The notes under the pieces: generated by a model
Databases searched by the model: none
Seen by the model: the letters and a program-made list of their open reading frames with translations, nothing else
Told to the model about the DNA's origin: nothing
Made by a program: the position numbers and the translations under genes
Assembly: GCF_027595985.1 (NCBI RefSeq)
Contig: NC_073313.1
Location: forward strand, 100,117,552-100,181,551
Length of the DNA stretch: 64,000 nucleotides
Origin: Sorex araneus
Lineage: Eukaryota; Chordata; Mammalia; Eulipotyphla; Soricidae
Direction: 5' to 3'
Shown here: piece after piece, positions 36,288 through 47,700 of the stretch
Layout of the letters: each line of letters starts with the position of its first letter
How positions within the stretch are numbered: position 1 is the stretch's first letter

Positions 36288-36460
36288 GGGTCCAGAGATG
36301 TGGTATAGAGGTTATGGATTGCCTTGCACACAGATGACTCTGGCTTAATTCCTGGCCCTTCATGTGGTTCCCTGAACCCCACCAGGAGTGACTTCTGAGC
36401 ACAGAAATAGGATTAAACCATGAGTACAGCTTTGTGTGAACAAAAAAATCAAGGAAAAAA
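36288..36460 (+). mobile_element. Old SOR-type SINE
   Basis: Decayed copy (CCAGAGATGTGGTATAGAGG; ACCAGGAGTGACTTCTGAGC) with an A-rich end. Confidence 0.65.
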
Positions 36461-37008
36461 GAAATAAGAGAAAAAATAAATTCATTTATCAATGTTTTAA
36501 AAAGAGCAAATAGTATGGAACATTCTGGCTTCCCTATAATATGCATGTCATAGACATGCTGGAATTTGGAGCAATATTTAATTGAGGAATGTGTGTTTCC
36601 ACATTCTATTCTTTCTGCCAATATTTTGACAATCATTTTTCAGGAATTATAAATGAACAATAATTTAGAAACCTTCCTTAAATACCTAATACAACATTTC
36701 ATCACTCTAATTCTTCTTATTAAATAAAGGATCAGGGAGTCCCATTTTCTCCAATGTACTTTTCTGTTAGGATGCCAGACTTCAGAGTAACAGGACACAG
36801 AATTTATGTTCAATACTTAGCTGTGTGATCTTAAATAAGCAAGAATAAGCCTCATTCAGTATCAGCTTATTCAGCTACAAAATAGGGACAATAAACTTTT
36901 CTCAAAAGGTTGTTACAAAAAGTAATAAAGTAAAATTCACTGAATTAGTTGAATATCCATTGAATGGTGTCCTCAATAAAATTCTTCTTTTTTCAAAAGA
37001 TGCTTCCT
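36461..37008. other. Unrecognised AT-rich sequence
   Basis: No gene or repeat that I can name. Confidence 0.4.
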
Positions 37009-37125
37009 GTGGTCAGATAGATAACTCAAATTTCTGAGTGCATGCTTTGCATGCAGGAGCCCCAGGTTCAATCTCAGCACCACATGATCCCCTGAGCAAT
37101 GTAAGGAGTGATCACTCTGCCACAA
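37009..37125 (+). mobile_element. Old SOR-type SINE, truncated
   Basis: Decayed head and body (GGTCAGATAGATAACTCAAA; CCCAGGTTCAATCTCAGCAC), ending near GAGTGATCAC. Confidence 0.65.
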
Positions 37126-37232
37126 CTTTTACCCTCTGCCTCCACAGAGTACATGTTCTTGTAGGACACTGTAGGTCATCCAGAACTGGATGATGTGGTG
37201 GAATAAATGCTGTGTTAACATGGGAAGTCAGA

Positions 37233-37502
37233 AAGACCTTTCTGCTATGAATGGCTAGTAGGGAAGACCTTTCTGCTATGAATGACTAGTAGGGAAGACC
37301 TTTCTGCTATGAATGACTAGTAGGGAAGACCTTTCTGCTATGAATGGCTAGTAGGGAAGACCTTTCTGCTATGAATGGCTAGTAGGGAAGACCTTTCTGC
37401 TATGAATCGCTAGTAGGGAAGACCTTTCTGCTATGAATGACTAGTAGGGAAGACCTTTCTGCTATGAATGGCTAGTAGGTAAGACCTTTCTACTATGAAT
37501 GG
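37233..37502. repeat. 31-bp minisatellite, about 8.7 copies
   Basis: The unit AAGACCTTTCTGCTATGAAT followed by GGCTAGTAGGG is repeated head to tail with exact 31-bp period; the last copy is partial. Units differ mainly at one position (GGC, GAC or CGC after GAAT). There is no coding frame and no spacer. Confidence 0.98.
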
Positions 37503-38045
37503 TTTTTATGACACATATAAACAATCCTGGAATGCCTGACCCTGTAAGATGAATTTCAGAGTGGAGACTAGAAAATATATCCAAAGAGCTCTTAAGCAAT
37601 TACCCTTACTTCGATGTTTCTTTTATGCTTAGAGTCTGATAAATGGGCCCAAGGGACTCCAGGCTGCTCTTGTCCAAATGGAAAACCAATGCCACTACCC
37701 TAGGATACAGCACCACATGTAGGGCATCCTTCATCAAGTCCTTTGGTTAGCTCACATGGACATAAAGTTCATCTACATTTCACTATGGTTAAACCTATGT
37801 GAAGTTGGAGATGACTAGAACTTGGTGTTTGGCATACAACACTTAGTGGGAAAAACATGTCAGCAATGATCTGAACTATCCTAGAAGACAAAATAAGGGA
37901 TGCACTAATCAAGGTCAGAACTGGAAAACAAAAGGAATTTGTTTCACATGGGCCATTAAATTTCTCCCTGAGATAAAGCATCTGACTTAATCCTAAAGTG
38001 ACAGGTAGACTCACATCTGGCATGAAGGCAGGCATTCAAGGGCGA
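37503..38045. other. Unique sequence, probable intron
   Basis: No recognisable repeat or ORF. Confidence 0.4.
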
Positions 38046-38049
38046 GAAA

Positions 38050-38332
38050 GAATCCTTAGGCTAATCAGTAACAGTGGTGAAAAACACAGTACCTAAAAGG
38101 AAAATAAGAGGTGAGGGGGAAGGGAGCAAGAGGGAGAGATGGGGAGAGAGTCTGCCATAGAGGTAGGCTCTGGGGTGGGAGAGAAACTGGGGACACTGGT
38201 GGCAGGAAATATATACTGGTGGAGGAATGGGTATAGGAATATTGTATGACTGAAACTCAATCATGAATATCTTTGTAACTGTGCATCTCCAGGTGATTCA
38301 ATGTTTTAAATAAAAAAAATTAAAAATATCCT
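38050..38332 (+). mobile_element. L1 3' UTR fragment
   Basis: GGAGAGAGTCTGCCATAGAG, a TGGTGGAGGAATGGGTATAG block, GACTGAAACTCAATCATGAA and an A-rich end, of the subfamily seen at 23,250-23,640. Confidence 0.8.
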
Positions 38333-38424
38333 CAGGCGCAAAAGTCTAAAACTTTGTGTGGTTCATTAGTCTAGACGCAGGCTGTGAGAAGCAGCTGGAG
38401 ATATGGCTGGCCAAAATTAGCTAT

Positions 38425-38572
38425 TTTAAGGCCAGAGTGATGGTGCCAAAGGTAAGGTGCTTACCTTGCATATAGCACACTCAGATTATATTCCTGACAC
38501 CCCTCATAGCCTCCGTGTCCACCAGGATTGATCCCTGAATGTAGAACCAGGACTAAGCACTGCACATAAATG
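38425..38572 (+). mobile_element. Old SOR-type SINE
   Basis: Decayed copy (GGCCAGAGTGATGGTGCCAA; CAGGATTGATCCCTGAATGT) directly followed by a minus-strand second-lineage SINE. Confidence 0.65.
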
Positions 38573-38822
38573 GGTAGCACTGTAGCACTGTCATCCCGGT
38601 GTTCATCGATTTGCTCAAGCAGGCACCAGTAACGTCTCCATTGTGAGACTTGTTGTTACTATTTTTTGGCATATCGAATATGCCATGGGTAGCTTGCCAG
38701 GCTCTGCTGTGTGGGTGGGATACCCTTGGTAGCTTGCCAGGTTCTTTGAGATGGATAGAGTAATCTAACCCAGGTCGGCCACATGCAAGGCAAACGCCCT
38801 ACCCACTGTGCTATCGCTCCTA
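38573..38822 (-). mobile_element. Second-lineage SINE, short subtype, full length
   Basis: The tail reads GTAGCACTGTAGCACTGTCA on the plus strand, followed by the reversed body (GGCATATCGAATATGCC) and tRNA-like head (ACCCACTGTGCTATCGCTCC). Confidence 0.92.
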
Positions 38823-41435
38823 AAAAAATAAAAGTAGTCAAAAACAAATAAGCCAATTTAAACTGAGGGTGTTCTTTGCTTTCCCCACTGCAGTGACTTG
38901 TAGTGTAAAGAGACAAGTTTGCAGTCAGTACTAAGTTTGAATTTCCTCTGTTACTTCCTAGCTTGATGGCCTTTGCCAAATCTACATCATTCTGAGCCTC
39001 TAAATTCTTGTCAGTATTGTCATGATTGTCATGAAGGTTGTATATGAGATGAAGTATCTAAGTTGATTAGCACAGCATGCAGTACATAGGTTGTTTCATA
39101 AATTCTACTAGTAACTACACTAGGAAATCCACTGATTAATCTGGAAAGTATTTTTTTAAGGTGCTTGTTTGGAAGATAGCAGAAGAGTTGTTACTAACTT
39201 TTGAAACTTGACAGTCCTGGTTGGAGTACATGTGCCTCCAATGACAATGTGCAGCCTTATTAAAGTTACTTAACATTCCAGAAACTCAGTTTCCCCATCT
39301 TCAAAATGGGATAACAATGCCTGTGTCAATTGGTTTGATGAAGAACTTAATTACGATAAATGGAATGTTCCTGGCAGAGGAGTTGGGCAGTCAAAGGGCA
39401 GCTCTAATTGCTCTACTAAAAGCTTTTTCTCTTAAACTTCAGACTTGTAAGGGTTCTTTTTTCAAAATTTCAAAATGTGGTCTCATAAGTGCCATCAATT
39501 GGAACACACTCCTTCAGAAGGCCCAGAAATAAGGGATGCTTCATACCCATTTGTAGTCCAACTTCCCTGAAGAGGCCCTTGCTTGGGCTTAATGGACCAA
39601 CTGCAGGCACCTTTATACAATCCAATTTCTCACTACTTTTTGTCAGATATCTCAATATCAATTCTTTGTCCTATTTTGTCCTACCTCTAGGTTCAGTGCA
39701 CATGACCAAACTTGACTGGTAATTCAAAATGAACACAGAATAAATGTTTTTATTTTAAATAAATTCATGTCAGATATTATGTCTTTGAGAATCAGAGGCA
39801 AACCTCTGAAAGAAACCCAAGAGCTACTACCAGTATCAGTCCTGATTGTGTGAGGTGAGCCTTTTTTTCTACTTCTCTCACCCTCCAGTATCATGCCCTC
39901 CTTATCCCACTATTCCACCCACCAGAGAAAGATCACAGTATTCAGATAGAAGAAGTTTTATCATCATCATCAATTCGGATTGACTACTCCAAGAAACTTT
40001 AGATATTGTCATGATAAATAAGAGGACAGAAAATAACAGGTGAAGTAATTTGGTAGGTTGAAGATGAACTCAATAGTAGTGGAAGGGCACAATGTTCATT
40101 TGCTTCCAAGAAACAGGATTGAAGAACAGGTCCCAAAAGATGCCTCCTAACCACAATCTATAGAAGGGAAGTAAGACCTTCTCTCCAAGAACCGTAAGTC
40201 AGGGGAAATGGAGCAGGTTTCCCAGCCACTGGTTTCACAGTCCTTTCACTCAGGATAGCCCTGCATGCCGTTTCCATGGAGTCACTCCTTCTCTGGGGTG
40301 AGTGATGCCAAACCCAGCAAAGGAGAGGTCCCTTCAAGAGCTCACAGAAGGGCAACCTAGCAACCTGTCCTAGAGCCAGGAAATGAAAGAGCCATATCAG
40401 CAGTGGGTTGAGGATTAGGTCAAATTGTGTTTCACTTTTAACACTTCAAAGAGGAAGAGGTTGCAAAGAAAGGCTGTGTGTGTGTGTGTGTTGGGGGTGG
40501 GATGGCTCTTACGTATTTCAGGTCACAGACTAATTTGAAAATCCACAGAGCTTAGAAAAATATAGTCTAAATTATTTGCAAAAAAATATTCAGGAACAAC
40601 TCTAGGTAGGAATCTCTGCTCTGGAGTTAACTATAGGTCCACTGCCACAGATGCACTGGCAGCCAACAAACTTTCTTGCTACCCAGAGCATGATTGGGTG
40701 CTTTGGGCAGAGGCTCACAAAGCCTTCTACAACTAAGAATCAACCACAGAGCTAGTTGAAGAGTATAAACCATGTGCCCGTCCCCAGGCCTCCAGAAGTG
40801 GAGTTCGGTGATCTGCTTTCTAAAAAGCTCTCCCAGGTGTTTCTGAGGCAGCAGACCGGCTACCACACTTGGGTAATAGCACGGGTTCTGGTATGAGACT
40901 TGATCCGAATTTTGGCTTTACCTTGCAATTTCAGACAAGTCATTTACCTCTCTGAGCCTTAGCTCTAAAAGCTGAAGAAATGTGTTGGGGACCCGCAGAA
41001 GGAGGGGGGGTGTTCCATGTGTGAGTATGTAAACTAACAGCTTCTTGTAGTGTTAGAAAGGAAAGAGCCAGTTTCCCCTTCTGTAGAGTCGGTACTATAA
41101 AAGTTTCCCATCCCTCCCTCCACGCATCTCCTGGCTGCCTCCCTCAGCACTACCGTCCTAATGAAAGCGCTGTTGAAATGATTGGAGACCACCTATGTGA
41201 AAGTAACTCAGCAGGGCAAATGTTAGGCATGAGGCGTACAATCGACTTAGGTGCAAAAATGGACGTGGATATTTATTGGCTTCATAATGCTGAGCAAGAC
41301 ACCTACCTCTGTCTCCCGTTTCCTAATCTGGAAAAACGGAGATAATAGTCCTTGCTCGCTTAGTCTATCATCTCTAGTCCCATCCCCACATTGGCTTTTC
41401 TCCACTAACCCTTACTCCGACCGTTGAAGAGTGTT
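38823..41435. other. Longest transposon-poor stretch of the window
   Basis: About 2.6 kb without recognisable SINE or L1. It contains only a short (TG)8 run at 40,475-40,490. No conserved ORF was recognised. It lies between SLC25A53 and the CpG island, so it may hold regulatory sequence. Confidence 0.45.
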
Positions 41436-41439
41436 TCCA

Positions 41440-42480
41440 ACGATTAGTCTTGGAAATCAGACCTGCCGCCCCGGGGAGAGGCGCGCTGCACTTTCTAGCC
41501 TTACTAGCAGGGGGCTGAGTCTTGGCTCCGTTAAACGGGCTGCTGCCCCCTCCTTCACAGGGCTACTGAGAATACATGAGATGCCTGTGCAAGCGTGTTC
41601 GCACACGGACCGCGTTCCAGAAACGCGTCTCGAGCCCCCCTCTCCGACTCCCGCGCACCCGCCAAAGGTGAAGAAAGTCTCATTGTTCACTTGGTGTCTG
41701 TCCCACCGCGTGTGCAGGGCAATCGGGTCTCCAGGAGGAAAAAGGAGAGCTGGAGCGGACAGAGAGAGGGAGAAGGGAAGCGAGCAGGGGGGCGACACAC
41801 TCACGAGTGGAAGGCAAACCGGTGAGGTCCGCGAGTCCGAGCTGCACTTGCTGCGGCGCTGGCCCCCCGCACCTGTGTGCCGCAGCCCCCGCGGCCCGCT
41901 CCCCGCCTCTAGCTGGCCACGGCCGCCAGGCCCCGGGCTGCGCTCGGAGGCCGTCCCGGGTCCCCGCCGATTGGCCGCGCCGCGCTGCTCGTCACGCTCT
42001 TTTGTCTCAATGGGCAGAGGCCAGGCGCAGCGGCGGCTGCTGGGAGCGCTGGTGGTTAGGCGGGGGCTGCCCTGGCTGCCGTGGGAACCGTTTTGTCTCC
42101 GCCACTCAGCGGCCCTGGCTGGGAGGCAGCGCAGCCCGGCTCTGTGTCTGCAGCCCCAGGTCGCTCAGCGGCCGGGGAGGCGGCGTCACTTCCCCCTGGG
42201 GGCAGCATCCACGGCTGTCACCGCGACTCAGGTTACTTGCCCACCAGAGCAGCAGAGGTAGAGGGGAGCGATTGCCTTGGCGCCAAGAGAGCAGCGGGGA
42301 ACCTCACTCGTACTGGGCCGTTTGTTCCCCGTCTTGGGGAAATCGAGAACTGCGAGGCAAAGGCAGGAGCAGAGGGAGGAGGTAGGGTGCCACCGGGGGC
42401 TGCGAGATGCGAGGAGCTTTCGGAGCTTGGGAGGCAGTAAGGGGCGCGGGGACTCGACTCCCCAGCAGTGTGCCTAGGAA
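41440..42480. promoter_or_regulatory. CpG island, candidate promoter (SLC25A53 first exon and/or a divergent gene)
   Basis: About 1 kb of strongly GC-rich sequence with dense CpG sits in otherwise AT-rich, CpG-poor DNA and contains no transposon. A CCAAT box on the minus strand lies at 41970-41974 within a GC-rich core. A consensus 5' splice site GTGAGT occurs on the minus strand at 41804-41799. Together these allow a short minus-strand noncoding exon near 41.81-41.90 kb that would splice to the acceptor at 33773. SLC25A53 is known to have untranslated 5' exons, and islands are often bidirectional, so a plus-strand gene is also possible. Long open frames here are composition artefacts. The island and motifs are seen; the gene assignment is inferred. 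Confidence 0.7.
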
Positions 42481-42876
42481 GTTTTGCATCTCCTCCCAGG
42501 GGGGTATCCAATTCCCTTTCTCCTCCAAAGCTGGCTATCAAAGGCGAATTCGAATTTAAATTGTGTGCAGCCCAGTGCAGAACTGTTGGTGGATGGTTTC
42601 TGGAGGAAGTGCGATAAGGTGGGTTTGACTTGTATTCAGAAGGTGGACAAGGGAATTCTCCTCCGCTCTTTCTGCAAAGACGCGGGGCGGGGAGGGAAAG
42701 CGGAATAAGAGGTGAGGCAGCTTCTGATTCCCTTGGTGAAAGAACAGTATCTATGCCCAGAAGATTGGGTTTACCTGCTGTGGACAGTTCCAACAGACTC
42801 CAGGCGAAATTACTTAGGACCCCCAATGCAGAGGTAGGAAGGGAAATGAAGGCGCTCACTGGTTTCCCACCTCATC
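42481..42876. other. CpG-island shore
   Basis: Less GC-rich than the island. It holds possible splice donors on both strands (CAGGTAAAC on the minus strand around 42,770-42,780; AGAGGTGAGG on the plus strand near 42,707), so an untranslated exon is possible. No conserved ORF. Confidence 0.35.
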
Positions 42877-42970
42877 TGAGAATTGGTGCTAGAACATTAT
42901 ATGCCTAAAACTCAGTTATCACTAACTTTGTAAATCACGGTGAGGTTTTTTTTTAAAAAAAATTAAAGAA
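42877..42970 (+). mobile_element. Short L1 3' end
   Basis: GAACATTATATGCCTAAAAC, TAACTTTGTAAATCACGG and an A-rich tail match the end of an older L1 subfamily, also seen at 49,510-49,830. Confidence 0.7.
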
Positions 42971-43375
42971 ATCTGAATAATAATTTTAAACTTTGAGAAG
43001 GGGTGTGGTTGAGATCTGGAACCAGTTTTAATGGATAAGCTATTTGTTATAAATTCGTGTTGTTTATATCAGTGCATTCTGTTTTGAGAAGCCAACACAA
43101 CTCTACACAGTTTCGTATAAAATTGGAATCAACACATGTATCCCGATTGGAGAACTGACAGAAGGCAATAGATGTGCCCCTTCACTTCAAAGTGCCCTGC
43201 CAACACACGACCCACTAGCTACAGTAGTTTGTAATTGCTAGTCGCCTGCATGGTATCTATAGAGAAGTGGGAAAATATAAAATGAATCGTGGGGTGTTTA
43301 GGGAGGCAAAAAAAAAGTGACTGCAGACTATCTGCTTGTAGCCCACTACTTTATTGACATTATTTCCTCTCTCTC
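42971..43375. other. Unrecognised sequence
   Basis: No gene or repeat that I recognise. Confidence 0.4.
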
Positions 43376-43551
43376 TTTTTTTCTTTTTGCTTTTTGGGTC
43401 ACACCCGATGATGCATAGGGGTCACTCCTGGCTCTGCACTCAGGAATTACCCCTGGTGGTGCTCAGGGGACCATATGGGATGCTGGGAATGGAACCCGGG
43501 TCGGTTGCCTGCAAGGCAAACGCCCTACCCGCTGTGCTATCACTCCAGCCC
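43376..43551 (-). mobile_element. SOR-type SINE
   Basis: Near-consensus in minus orientation (CTTTTTGGGTCACACCCGAT to GCTATCACTCCAGCCC). A short duplication TTATTTC lies at its two sides (about 43,360 and 43,552). Confidence 0.92.
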
Positions 43552-44430
43552 TTATTTCAGTCCCTCGTGAGATACAAGGAAGGCAAAGCCAGGGTACGTT
43601 GCTTTGGGGATTCCTTCTGCAGATTAGATGTCTCTAAAAAATCTAAGCATTTTATACGCAGATTGAAAATCATCATCGGTCCTGACCCAGAGTGTCACCT
43701 TTGTTGCCATGGGCACCCTCCACACTGAGATCACCAGGGAGGAGTCTTAGTTCTTAAAGGATGACTTTAAATAAGTGTAAATTGAGGTTTTTGTTTTAGG
43801 TTAGGTTTTGAATTTAGGTTAGGTTTTGAATTTTGGTTTTTGCTTTGAAAGGAAAGTAAACAACCCTTTCTAGAAGTAGGGGCCTTAGGGAACTGGCTGA
43901 TCCAAGACAATAGAGTCCTATCAGATTGGAATATGTCCGAAGAAGAAAATGCTCAAATGCCTGATGAAAACCCTTAGGGACTGCACCTATGAAGTAATGA
44001 GTTTGCTCTTGGTGGCCAGCTATAACCTACGTGTGATAGATCCGTTGTGAAATTGTTATTTGGGGAGACTGAAAGTCTGAAGGCTCAAAGGGGGCCTCAT
44101 GATAGATTTTTTTACAACCCCTGCTTCCCTTTACATGATCTTTTTTAGGTGCAGCTCCGAACTGCTGCCATCCAGGTCTGGATCATGGCTGAGAAAGATG
44201 TAAATCAGACTCTTGTACTGGGCCCTTTCAGCAATATTCCTGAATAGCGACTATATACTTTGGACTGAGACAATTAAGGAAGTATGCAAGTGAGCCAGCA
44301 TATCTGCCCAAAGTCCTGAAGTTCATCACAATGATTAGGGAAATTAGATTTCAGGAGAAACTAGCCTTTGAATGAAATTCTTTTGCATTATCTTCCTTGT
44401 TTAGATAATTTTCCTTAAAAATAGTAACAG
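43552..44430. other. Unrecognised, mostly unique sequence
   Basis: It includes a short tandem of GGTTAGGTTTTGAATTTA at about 43,798-43,836. No conserved ORF. Confidence 0.4.
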
Positions 44431-44607
44431 GGGGCTGGAGTGATAGCACAGCAGCTAGGGCGTTTGCCTTGGACACGGCCGGCCCGGGTTCGAATCCCAT
44501 CATCCCATATGGTCCCCTGAGCACTGCCAGTAGTAATTCCTGAGTGAAGAGCCAGGAGTAACCCCTATGCATCCCCAGGTGTGACTCAAAAAGCAAAAAA
44601 AAAAAAA
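44431..44607 (+). mobile_element. SOR-type SINE inserted in a second-lineage SINE fragment
   Basis: Full SINE with a 12-A tail; an imperfect duplication (AAAAATAGTAACA / AAAAACAGTAACA) brackets it. The sequence that follows (44,608-44,700, ACAATGGAGATATTACTGCT to a GATGACAGTGATACAGTGAT tail) is the 3' end of a second-lineage SINE. Confidence 0.92.
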
Positions 44608-44700
44608 CAGTAACAAGTCTAACAATGGAGATATTACTGCTGCCCGTTTGAGCAAATTGATGAGCAGTGGGATGACAGTGATACAGTGATACAGTAATAG

Positions 44701-44950
44701 TATCCACCTCAGTTTCCCCCTCTCAGATATTTTGGTGCCTACTTAGAATCTTCCTCCTCCAGATCCTCCTTTCATAGTGAAAATTAGAACCTGTACAATT
44801 GTGATTTACTGAAAATACATTATGTGACAAGCACTTTTACATTAAATATTAATATAACACTGAGCTTAATATTATATTAAATATTAAATATATTGTTTTG
44901 TATAAGCACCTTAAATGCAGGAGCTCTTTATTCATCTTAGCAGCTGGTCT
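44701..44950. other. Unrecognised AT-rich sequence
   Basis: Nothing recognisable. Confidence 0.4.
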
Positions 44951-45155
44951 TTTTTTATTTTATTGAATCACCATGAGATATAGGTACAAGCTTTCATGTT
45001 TGGGTTACAATCACATAATGATCAAACACCCATCCCTCCACCAGTGCACATTCCCCGCCAATATCTCCAGTATACCCCCACTTTCCCACTCTCCCCCTGC
45101 CTCCATGGCAAACAATATTCCCCATAGTCTCTCTACTTTTGGGCTTTATGGTTCT
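44951..45155 (-). mobile_element. 5'-truncated L1 3' UTR
   Basis: Reversed tail (TTTTTTATTTTATTGAATCA) followed by the reversed 3' UTR ending at CTACTTTTGGGCTTTATGG. Confidence 0.92.
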
Positions 45156-46860
45156 TGGCAATTGGATTCTTAATCTTACTTTCTAGTTCAAATTTACTGT
45201 TAATCACTCTCGATGCCATATGCTTCAGATGAAGAAACAAATTGGAAAGTGAGAAAACTACCTAGGATCATGGAGCTCTGTAGTGAGCTTCTGAAAAGCC
45301 TGTAGTCATTTGGGTGAGTTCCTAGGTGCAACATCCAAGTTGAAGGTGGCATTATAGACATGAAACAATTATCCAAACATAAAAGCAAGTGGCTCTGTGT
45401 CTCACAGGTTGAGACTAGTGCTCCCTTAGCTTGGCAATCACCCCCAAATCTTTCTTACATTTCCATCCAAATACCGGGTTATATCCTGTCTGCTTCAGGT
45501 GTAAATGATCCTGCTTTTAACTTATGAAAAAAGAGCCAGCCTCAGAAATCATGGGGGGTTGAGCGGGGGTGGGGTTGTTGGGGGTAAGGTGGGGGGATGG
45601 AGGAGGAATGAATTGTTCAATTAGTGGTGCTAGGGGAACTGCATTACCTGGTCAAAAAGAACAATTTGCTTCTTCATAGCACTACAAGTGAATTCCAGAT
45701 CAATTTAAGAAATAAATGTAGATCTTAAGCAAGCATTTAATAACTATTAATGCAACATTTTGTAGTGAAAGAATGAAAAATATCAAATGTTCAATATCCT
45801 CCTTTTTAAAACAAGATAAAAATTCATTAAATCTTTAGATTGGAATTTATTCTTAAGATAATGCTAGCTATTGAAACTTACAGAAACACAAATAAGCATA
45901 AAGATCAGGTGTGCATGTTTTGCACATGCAGGGTTTTTTTTTTACTGGTTTGTTCCCCAAAACCACACTCCCCAGGGTTGTCTTGGTGGTCTCTTGCTCC
46001 CGAGTACAACGGGCCTAGCAGTATGGCATTTAGTACTGCACTGTGAGGCCCAAACATTGAACCCTCTGGCCTATTTGGCTGAATTTTATAGGGAGTGACC
46101 CCAGGGTTACCTGACCTCTACTTAAGAGATACCCTAACTCCAACCTCACAAAAGACAAGAAATTTTCTATAATTTATTCCTCTCCCCTGCCCTTTATTGT
46201 TCTGTTGACCTGGGTTCTCATAGGTCTGTGTTACCTTGTTCCGAATACAGAGGATTCTAAACACTAACGAAAGATGAAACCTCATTTCCCCCTTGCCAGC
46301 CTCTAGCAACAATTCCCTTAATTGTTGTTAACTTCTATTTATCAGAAGGAGCCCAGGAATTTGCAGGAATGTTAAAAATATAGGATGGGGGCAGTCAAAC
46401 TGTCCAACATCTTAAAAATCTGCCCCAGAGCTTAGGCTCTCTAGGAAGCTAAGAGGAATGGAAATACCTAAGACAAAAGACCAGACCACTCAGGGTCCTT
46501 GATCTTTGCATTTTTGTTAAACTTTAAGAAATGCAAAGAGCTCGATTTTCTTTCCCCCTCCCTTTTTTTAAGAGCTCAAATTTTCATTTAAAAGGCCCTA
46601 CACCAAACCCCTCATCTTTAACTTCTCTGCAATTTCTGTAAAACAAAGACCCAGTTTCCCTGTAACCCGCACCTCTGCCAAAACAAAACAAGTCATAGTT
46701 AATTTAGTCCTATACTCTAACTTCCTCCCCACAGAGTTCCTTTTCATTTCACTTCTATTTTTCAACAAAATTTTTCTACTTTGTAACTCTGAGTCTGAGC
46801 ATCTTTATGACTCAATACTTTCATTCCTGAAAATATTGAAGAATTGGAGAGTCATAAACC
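45156..46860. other. Mostly unrecognised sequence
   Basis: About 45,940-46,090 may be a decayed minus-strand SINE. 46,310-46,860 is pyrimidine-rich with TTTAAAAGGCCCTA near 46,590 and could be an old LTR, but termini are not visible. No conserved ORF. Confidence 0.35.
45553..45596 (+). repeat. Potential G-quadruplex tract
   Basis: Five runs of four to six G (45,553-45,558; 45,565-45,569; 45,571-45,574; 45,580-45,584; 45,591-45,596) with loops of 1-6 bases, satisfying the G4 rule more than once. It is isolated in AT-rich DNA. Confidence 0.75.
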
Positions 46861-46978
46861 AATACAGAGGCCTGCAATTGTAGCTCCTACATTACTAACA
46901 TGGGGTAGCACTGGGAATCAAAATTCTGGACTGCCTGCAAGGCAGGTGCTCTACCACTGACCCCTCTTCAGACTCTGA
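46860..46978 (-). mobile_element. Decayed SINE
   Basis: The text TAGCACTGGGAATCAAAATT and CTGCAAGGCAGGTGCTCTAC resembles a degraded minus-strand SINE. Confidence 0.5.
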
Positions 46979-47038
46979 ATTGTAGAAGGCTTATATTTTT
47001 ATATCATATTGAGGTATTATAGTTTATAATACTACTAA

Positions 47039-47276
47039 GGGCTGGAGCGATAGCACAGCGGTTGGGCATTCGCCTTTCATGCGGCCGACCGGAGTTCGGT
47101 ATCTCAGCCCCTCTGGGAGAGCCCGGCAAGCTACCGAGAGTATCGAGCCCACGCGACAGAGCCTGGCAAGCTCCCCTTGCATATTGGACATTCTAAAAAC
47201 AGTAACAATAAGTCTTTCAATGAGAGACTTTACTGGTGCCCGCTCGAACAAATCAGTCAGTGATAGTGACAGTGAC
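47039..47276 (+). mobile_element. Second-lineage SINE, short subtype, full length
   Basis: tRNA-like head with the lineage-specific CAGCGGTTGGGCATTCGCCT, body (GAGCCCGGCAAGCTACCGAG), GCCCGCTCGAACAAATCAG and tail GATAGTGACAGTGACA. An 11-bp duplication (AATACTACTAA) lies at 47,028-47,038 and 47,277-47,287. Confidence 0.95.
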
Positions 47277-47343
47277 AATACTACTAAAAATTGTCTTACA
47301 GCTAAAGAGCTACTCTGCCAATCACGGGAATGCAGAAGATAAT

Positions 47344-47516
47344 TTTTTTTTGTTTTTTTTGGGTCACACCTGGCAATGCACAGGGGCCACTCCTGGCTCT
47401 GCACTCAGGAATTACCCCTGGCGCTGCTCAGGGGACCATATGGGATGCTGGGAATCGAACCCGGGTCGGCCGCGTGCAAGGCAGACGCCTACCCGCTGTG
47501 CTATCTCTCCAGCCCC
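47344..47516 (-). mobile_element. SOR-type SINE
   Basis: Minus orientation with reversed B box GGAATCGAACCCGG. The near-perfect duplication GCAGAAGATAAT / GCAGAAAATAAT lies at 47,332-47,343 and 47,517-47,528. Confidence 0.95.
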
Positions 47517-47557
47517 GCAGAAAATAATATTGATAAGAGAAATAATAGGGTCAGAGA

Positions 47558-47700
47558 AACAGGACAGGAGGTAGGGCAATGGCCTTGCAAGTGTCCACTT
47601 TAGCCAATCCCAGTTTGATCCTGGGCACGGCCAGGGGTCATGCCTGAGTACACATCAGGTAATAACCCTTAAGCACTATGGGTATGTCCCAACCCTCCTC
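47558..47700 (+). mobile_element. Old SOR-type SINE
   Basis: Decayed copy (GGAGGTAGGGCAATGGCCTT; GATCCTGGGCACGGCCAGGG). Confidence 0.7.

Noticed and set aside
37233-37502. Possible CRISPR-like direct repeats
   Set aside because: The 31-bp units are contiguous with no spacers and the genome is mammalian; it is a minisatellite.
41431-42261. 276-codon open frame in the CpG island
   Set aside because: It is low in stops because the DNA is GC-rich. Composition is dominated by R, P, S and G, several frames on both strands are open at once, and there is no resemblance to a known protein.
43354-43728. 124-codon plus-strand frame and many similar ones (23,750-24,042; 47,236-47,603; 61,844-62,140)
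   Set aside because: All share the same translated motif (such as LLLAVLRGPYGMLGFEPGSA), which is simply the reversed SOR-type SINE read in frame.
46310-46860. Possible LTR (TTTAAAAGGCC with downstream pyrimidine tracts)
   Set aside because: No TG...CA termini, duplication or second copy in the window; kept only as an unrecognised stretch.
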